From Actinomycetota bacterium (GTDB taxonomy: Bacteria > Actinomycetota > Actinomycetes > Nanopelagicales > Nanopelagicaceae): a stretch of DNA of 64,000 bases. The first letter of the stretch is position 1, and each line of letters begins with the position of its first letter. The stretch spans positions 33,749 to 97,748 of the forward strand of contig WLOP01000007.1 in the NCBI GenBank assembly GCA_009699205.1, given 5' to 3'. The translations under genes were made by a program, and so were the position numbers. Below the pieces are notes generated by a model. The model was given only the letters and a program-made list of their open reading frames with translations. It had not been told where the DNA came from and did no database searches. Shown in pieces: positions 61,740 through 64,000 of the stretch.

Positions 61740-62000
61740 TTACTTAACTGCGGCTTCCAGTTCACTAACGATTAACTTTGACATTCCCATCATTGCATTC
61801 ATGGCTGCCGCTGACCTGGTCGGGTCAGGATTTCCGAGGCATTCACCGAGTTGTTTTGGGATTATCTGCCAAGAGAGACCAAATTTGTCCTTGAGCCAAC
61901 CACATCTTCCTGGTGTCCCGCCATCTGCAGTAAGCGCATCCCAGTACTTATCCACTTCTGCTTGGTCATTGAACCAAAGCATGTGGCTAAGTGTTGGCAT
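61740..62000 (-). CDS. Half-length PhnB-like VOC protein (C-terminal half only)
   Basis: 86 residues: MPTLSHMLWFNDQAEVDKYWDALTADGGTPGRCGWLKDKFGLSWQIIPKQLGECLGNPDPTRSAAAMNAMMGMSKL. This equals the second half of the ~155-residue PhnB/3-demethylubiquinone methyltransferase-like VOC family. Remarkably it starts with an ATG that has a TATTAT exactly 6 nt upstream, so it seems expressed as a half unit; VOC half-modules can dimerise. An upstream in-frame start (62135) would overlap copC. Bounded by repeats at 61715 and 62013. Confidence 0.6.
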   Translation of the reverse strand: MPTLSHMLWFNDQAEVDKYWDALTADGGTPGRCGWLKDKFGLSWQIIPKQLGECLGNPDPTRSAAAMNAMMGMSKLIVSELEAAVK

Positions 62001-62012
62001 AGGGCGATAATA

Positions 62013-62035
62013 CAAGAGTCGCCTTATAAGCGGGA
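62013..62035 (+). repeat. Dispersed ~25-bp repeat, copy 4
   Basis: CAAGAGTCGCCTTATAAGCG-GGA, directly upstream of the half-VOC TATTAT (62007-62012) and 11 nt downstream of the copC stop. Flanks ACAAG...CTTGT and GTC...GAC pair around CTTATAAG, making an imperfect hairpin. Confidence 0.65.
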
Positions 62036-62046
62036 CTTGTTTATCC

Positions 62047-62421
62047 TCATTTTGGTTTGTAAGTAAATGAGTAGCTACCCGCCACAGGATGACCATCTTC
62101 CGAAACAATCCTGTAGGAAACCAGGTACTTCCCATGTGGCAAGCCAGTCTTCAATTTTGTTGAGATTCGAGCGCCACCAACAATTGACCCACCAACATCC
62201 ACACGCACTTTCTTTGCGTTTGTGACAGTCAATCTATTGATCTGCTTATCTCCAAAACTCAAAAGGTTGCCATCAAACTCGAGCCAGACTAAACCGGGAA
62301 GAACCTTTATAGTTTGATTCTTTCTTGGGACGCTCGAAGTCAACTGAGCATGAGCGTTAGCATTTTGAATCCCCACCAAAATTAAAGTTATTGCTATTAC
62401 AGCGCAAGTCACTTTCTTCAT
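62047..62421 (-). CDS. copC: CopC-domain copper-binding protein
   Basis: 124 residues: signal VTCAVIAITLILVGIQNANA cleaved to start the mature protein with HAQLTSSVPRKNQTIKVLPGLVWLEFDG, the CopC N-terminus in which the first His binds Cu(II), ending PHGKYLVSYRIVSEDGHPVAGSYSFTYKPK (DGHPV site). Handles copper outside the membrane. No CopD fusion. Last gene of the copper-type operon, downstream of a strong hairpin. Confidence 0.9.
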   Translation of the reverse strand: MKKVTCAVIAITLILVGIQNANAHAQLTSSVPRKNQTIKVLPGLVWLEFDGNLLSFGDKQINRLTVTNAKKVRVDVGGSIVGGARISTKLKTGLPHGKYLVSYRIVSEDGHPVAGSYSFTYKPK

Positions 62422-62431
62422 TTTGAGTTAG

Positions 62432-62461
62432 CCCCCAGTCGAGGGTTCGACTGGGGGCTCT
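62432..62461 (-). other. Intercistronic hairpin between ycnI and copC
   Basis: Perfect 13-bp stem AGCCCCCAGTCGA / TCGACTGGGGGCT with a 4-nt loop, 6 nt after the ycnI stop and 10 nt before the copC ATG. No T-run follows, so it may reduce or couple copC expression rather than terminate. It is the third such gap hairpin after an exported-protein gene in this window. Confidence 0.75.
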
Positions 62462-62467
62462 CCCTTT

Positions 62468-63028
62468 CTACTTAGTTGTAGGTGCTGCGATTGTGGAGAC
62501 TGTTGGGGCTGGCCCAAACTCAGTGTCTACCGTTGCTGGCTTAGTGCTTCCGTCAGTGATGGTCCACTGCAAGTACAGAGGCTTCTTGCCAGGGGCATAG
62601 CAAATCTGAGTGGTGGGAAATGCGATTGTCTGTGGTGTTGCATCCCACTTGAGCTTCAATCCGAAGTCATAGAAAGTTCCATCATCAATAGCATGGCTGA
62701 CTGTCTTGGCCGTCCAAGTCACTGTGTAATTGAGTGGAGCATTCTTTGCGTCGACTTCAGCGCTTGCAACCACTGAAGTTTTGAAACCATAGTGGAACTC
62801 TGGGGTCGGCTTCCCAGCAGAAGCTGGAACAACAACCTTGAAGATGCTTGTTGGGTACTTGAGGTCTTTGTAAGTACAGCCATGACCTAGTGAGAGCCAA
62901 AGTCGACTCGATTGACCAGCAACCAAAGTGAAACCCTTTGACTGCGAGGAGACATGTGCCGAAGCTGGCAATATGGATCCGGTTAACAATGAAATTGAAA
63001 TGCCAAATACTGCTAATGCTTTTTTCAT
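62468..63028 (-). CDS. ycnI: YcnI-like DUF1775 exported copper-associated protein
   Basis: 186 residues: signal ALAVFGISISLLTGSILPASA, mature start HVSSQSKGFTLVAGQSSRLWLSLGHGCTYKDLKYPTSIFKVVVP, the DUF1775 pattern where the N-terminal His (and a Glu/Trp elsewhere) binds Cu(II). The GHGC...P and PLYLQWTITDGS stretches are typical. A second membrane helix is missing; the end is a Pro/Thr/Ala tail. AAGGAAATC before the ATG. Part of the copper-type operon with copC. Confidence 0.88.
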   Translation of the reverse strand: MKKALAVFGISISLLTGSILPASAHVSSQSKGFTLVAGQSSRLWLSLGHGCTYKDLKYPTSIFKVVVPASAGKPTPEFHYGFKTSVVASAEVDAKNAPLNYTVTWTAKTVSHAIDDGTFYDFGLKLKWDATPQTIAFPTTQICYAPGKKPLYLQWTITDGSTKPATVDTEFGPAPTVSTIAAPTTK

Positions 63029-63055
63029 GATTTCCTTTTTTTGTAATGGAAAGAG

Positions 63056-63169
63056 TTAGCGGCGTTTCTTAGCGAAGTACCACCAGGCAGCTATCGCCAA
63101 TAGGACGATTGCCGTTTCAATTATGTGCATCTGGTGCACATGAAAAAATGTGTCGTAATCATGATTCAT
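63056..63169 (-). CDS. 37-residue His-rich single-helix membrane protein
   Basis: Starts within an ATGA overlap with the upstream gene (63166-63169) and ends 27 nt before ycnI. The N-terminal 15 residues (MNHDYDTFFHVHQMH) hold four His and a Met, a copper-type ligand set; then IIETAIVLLAIAAWWYF spans the membrane and AKKRR ends inside. Predicted N-out. I know of no named family. Coupling to a membrane protein, YcnI and CopC suggests a copper-handling micro-protein. Too short for routine gene calling. Confidence 0.7.
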   Translation of the reverse strand: MNHDYDTFFHVHQMHIIETAIVLLAIAAWWYFAKKRR

Positions 63170-63648
63170 ATAAATATCCACTTCAAAGGTGGGCCTCGAA
63201 ATTTCAGGAAGGAAGTGAGCTGCCTGATCTGAAAGATGGAATTACTACCTGTATTTGTGTAGCGGATAAGTTCAGGGAAAGAGAGAATTAAAAATAATCT
63301 TGCTGGGACACGGGCTACAAAGGCCGATGAAATGAACTCCCGCGCAAATTCAAAATATGAAATCACCAGGTACGAAATCACTCCAGAAAACAGGTGAGCC
63401 AAGGACATTCTTGACTCGCTCTGGTAACTGCCCCCGCCTAATAAAAAATGGCTGGTGCTCTGAATGAAAAGAATTAGTAGGGCCAGAGTTGGTCCCTCTA
63501 GCTTGATACCCCGAATACAAAAGAGTGCAACTCCAATGCCCAAGCCTTCCCAGAGAAAGTTGGGGGTCTGTATTAGCGACCCACCTGCAAGTTCATGAGC
63601 TGACAGAGCTGAAAGGAGCAGAACTTGAAATCTGATAAATAAAGTCAT
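63166..63648 (-). CDS. Polytopic membrane protein, first gene of copper-type operon
   Basis: 160 residues with about four to five helices: FQVLLLSALSAHELAGGSL, FLWEGLGIGVALFCIRGI, PTLALLILFIQSTSHFLLGGG, SRMSLAHLFSGVISYLVISYFEFAREFISSAF. Its HxxxG and MxxAH patches resemble membrane proteins often found beside CopC/YcnI in Actinobacteria, which lack a named function. Translationally coupled to the 37-residue peptide. Promoter: TATAAT at 63675-63680, with GGAG before ATG 63648. Confidence 0.7.
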   Translation of the reverse strand: MTLFIRFQVLLLSALSAHELAGGSLIQTPNFLWEGLGIGVALFCIRGIKLEGPTLALLILFIQSTSHFLLGGGSYQSESRMSLAHLFSGVISYLVISYFEFAREFISSAFVARVPARLFLILSFPELIRYTNTGSNSIFQIRQLTSFLKFRGPPLKWIFI

Positions 63649-63674
63649 CAGTAGAGCTCCGCATTCATAACGGG

Positions 63675-63680
63675 ATTATA
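63675..63680 (-). promoter_or_regulatory. -10 box of the copper-type operon
   Basis: TATAAT on the minus strand, ~27 nt before the first ATG, leaving a short 5' leader with a ribosome site. No convincing -35 or copper-regulator palindrome (CsoR/CopY-like) was found nearby. Confidence 0.5.
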
Positions 63681-63738
63681 ACCATGGAGATCGGCATAGA
63701 GGTTGTTGCTGGGATGAAAGCGTCAATGTGTAATTGTT

Positions 63739-63765
63739 GAAGAAGAGTCGCCCTGTAAGCCGGAG
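63739..63765 (+). repeat. Dispersed ~25-bp repeat, copy 5
   Basis: GAAGAAGAGTCGCCCTGTAA-GCCGGAG, 14 nt from the stop of the CDGSH gene. Together with the following ATACAA it is nearly identical to copy 1 over 25 bases (copy 1 continues GGTACAA). Flanking GTTG/CAAC could close a stem. Confidence 0.7.
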
Positions 63766-63779
63766 ATACAACGGTTAAG

Positions 63780-63983
63780 CTAAGAGTTGGTACTTCTATT
63801 CTGCCCGGTAATTGCCTTATGGCTGCCATCACACCACGGTTTGTCTTTGCTCAATGAGCAGCCACAAAATTTCACATTTTCTTTAGTTTCTAAAATATTA
63901 CCTTCAGCATCTACAAAATCTACAGCTCCGAGAATTTTAATAGAACCGCTTACTGGGTTGATGTAAATAGTTGGGTTTGCCAT
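63780..63983 (-). CDS. CDGSH iron-sulfur domain protein
   Basis: 67 residues with the 2Fe-2S motif CGCSLSKDKPWCDGSH (three Cys, one His), i.e. a single-motif mitoNEET-like protein. The N-terminal half (IYINPVSGSIKILGAVDFVDAEGNILE) gives the beta scaffold. Cytoplasmic electron-transfer or cluster-transfer role. AAGGAGG is 9 nt before the ATG, a strong ribosome site unlike its leaderless neighbours. Confidence 0.92.
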   Translation of the reverse strand: MANPTIYINPVSGSIKILGAVDFVDAEGNILETKENVKFCGCSLSKDKPWCDGSHKAITGQNRSTNS

Positions 63984-64000
63984 GTGTATCCGCCTCCTTA

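Noticed and set aside
59527..63765. Repeats as tRNA fragments or integrase attachment sites
   Set aside because: CTGTAAG looks like a tRNA anticodon loop, but flanking bases do not form a tRNA stem, and no integrase gene is in the window. A classic integron attC core is also missing.

Overview
The window reads as ordinary chromosome of a small-genome, moderate-GC actinobacterium (Actinomycetota), most like the freshwater acI / Nanopelagicales group. Pointers are a GlnA2-type glutamine synthetase, the decaprenyl-phosphate ribose to arabinose enzymes (UbiA-type transferase, DprE1, DprE2), a Lys/Ala-repeat histone-like protein, a Zur-type Fur protein beside a ZIP transporter, and many genes with a TANNNT hexamer only 6-8 nt before the start codon, the signature of leaderless transcription. 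The lineage is inference; no rRNA gene is present.

Layout. 0-2.9 kb: monooxygenase fragment, zinc transporter with its regulator, uppS-recO. 2.9-12.3 kb: biosynthesis (leuA, glnA2, cysK-cysE, nadE, panB) with two short leader peptides, one Leu-rich before leuA and one ending in Cys codons before cysK, then an exporter and the histone-like gene. 12.3-16.1 kb: MarR regulator, M13 peptidase, tgt. 16.1-19.1 kb: two paralogous exported proteins sharing an N-terminal module but ending in a C-type-lectin-like or an Lcl/DUF1566-like domain. 19.2-21.8 kb: an ispD gene coupled to a homoserine-dehydrogenase-like SAF-domain oxidoreductase (probably the DXR-II/DRL type), facing a degenerate ispD paralogue. 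21.9-33.9 kb: MalT-like regulator, decayed MFS gene, ABC-F ATPase, MFS carrier, heterodimeric ABC exporter, SGNH hydrolase, TrhO, lipoprotein.

33.9-40 kb: a five-gene peptide ABC importer with a LacI-type operator, a 24-bp perfect palindrome and an intercistronic hairpin. 40-49.2 kb: acetyltransferases, arsenate reductase, CopZ, a deacetylase, an MMPL transporter, and three exported proteins. 49.3-53.2 kb: a ribose/fructose-type ABC importer with its own LacI regulator and operator. 53.4-59 kb: small DUF proteins and a cell-envelope cluster (phosphodiester glycosidase, DprE2, DprE1, UbiA).

59-64 kb is accessory in character: short stress-type genes (VOC, DinB, MarR, DUF1761, DUF1801-MORN, CDGSH), several truncated, separated by five copies of a ~25-bp repeat that have one orientation and mostly abut stop codons, suggesting gene cassettes or a shared control site. 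It also holds a copper-type operon: polytopic membrane protein, 37-residue His-rich membrane peptide, YcnI, CopC.

Most promising leads: the repeat-bounded accessory region, the copper operon with its micro-protein, the two leaderless leader peptides, the drl-ispD pair with its degenerate partner, and the natural Ala replacing the drug-target Cys in DprE1.
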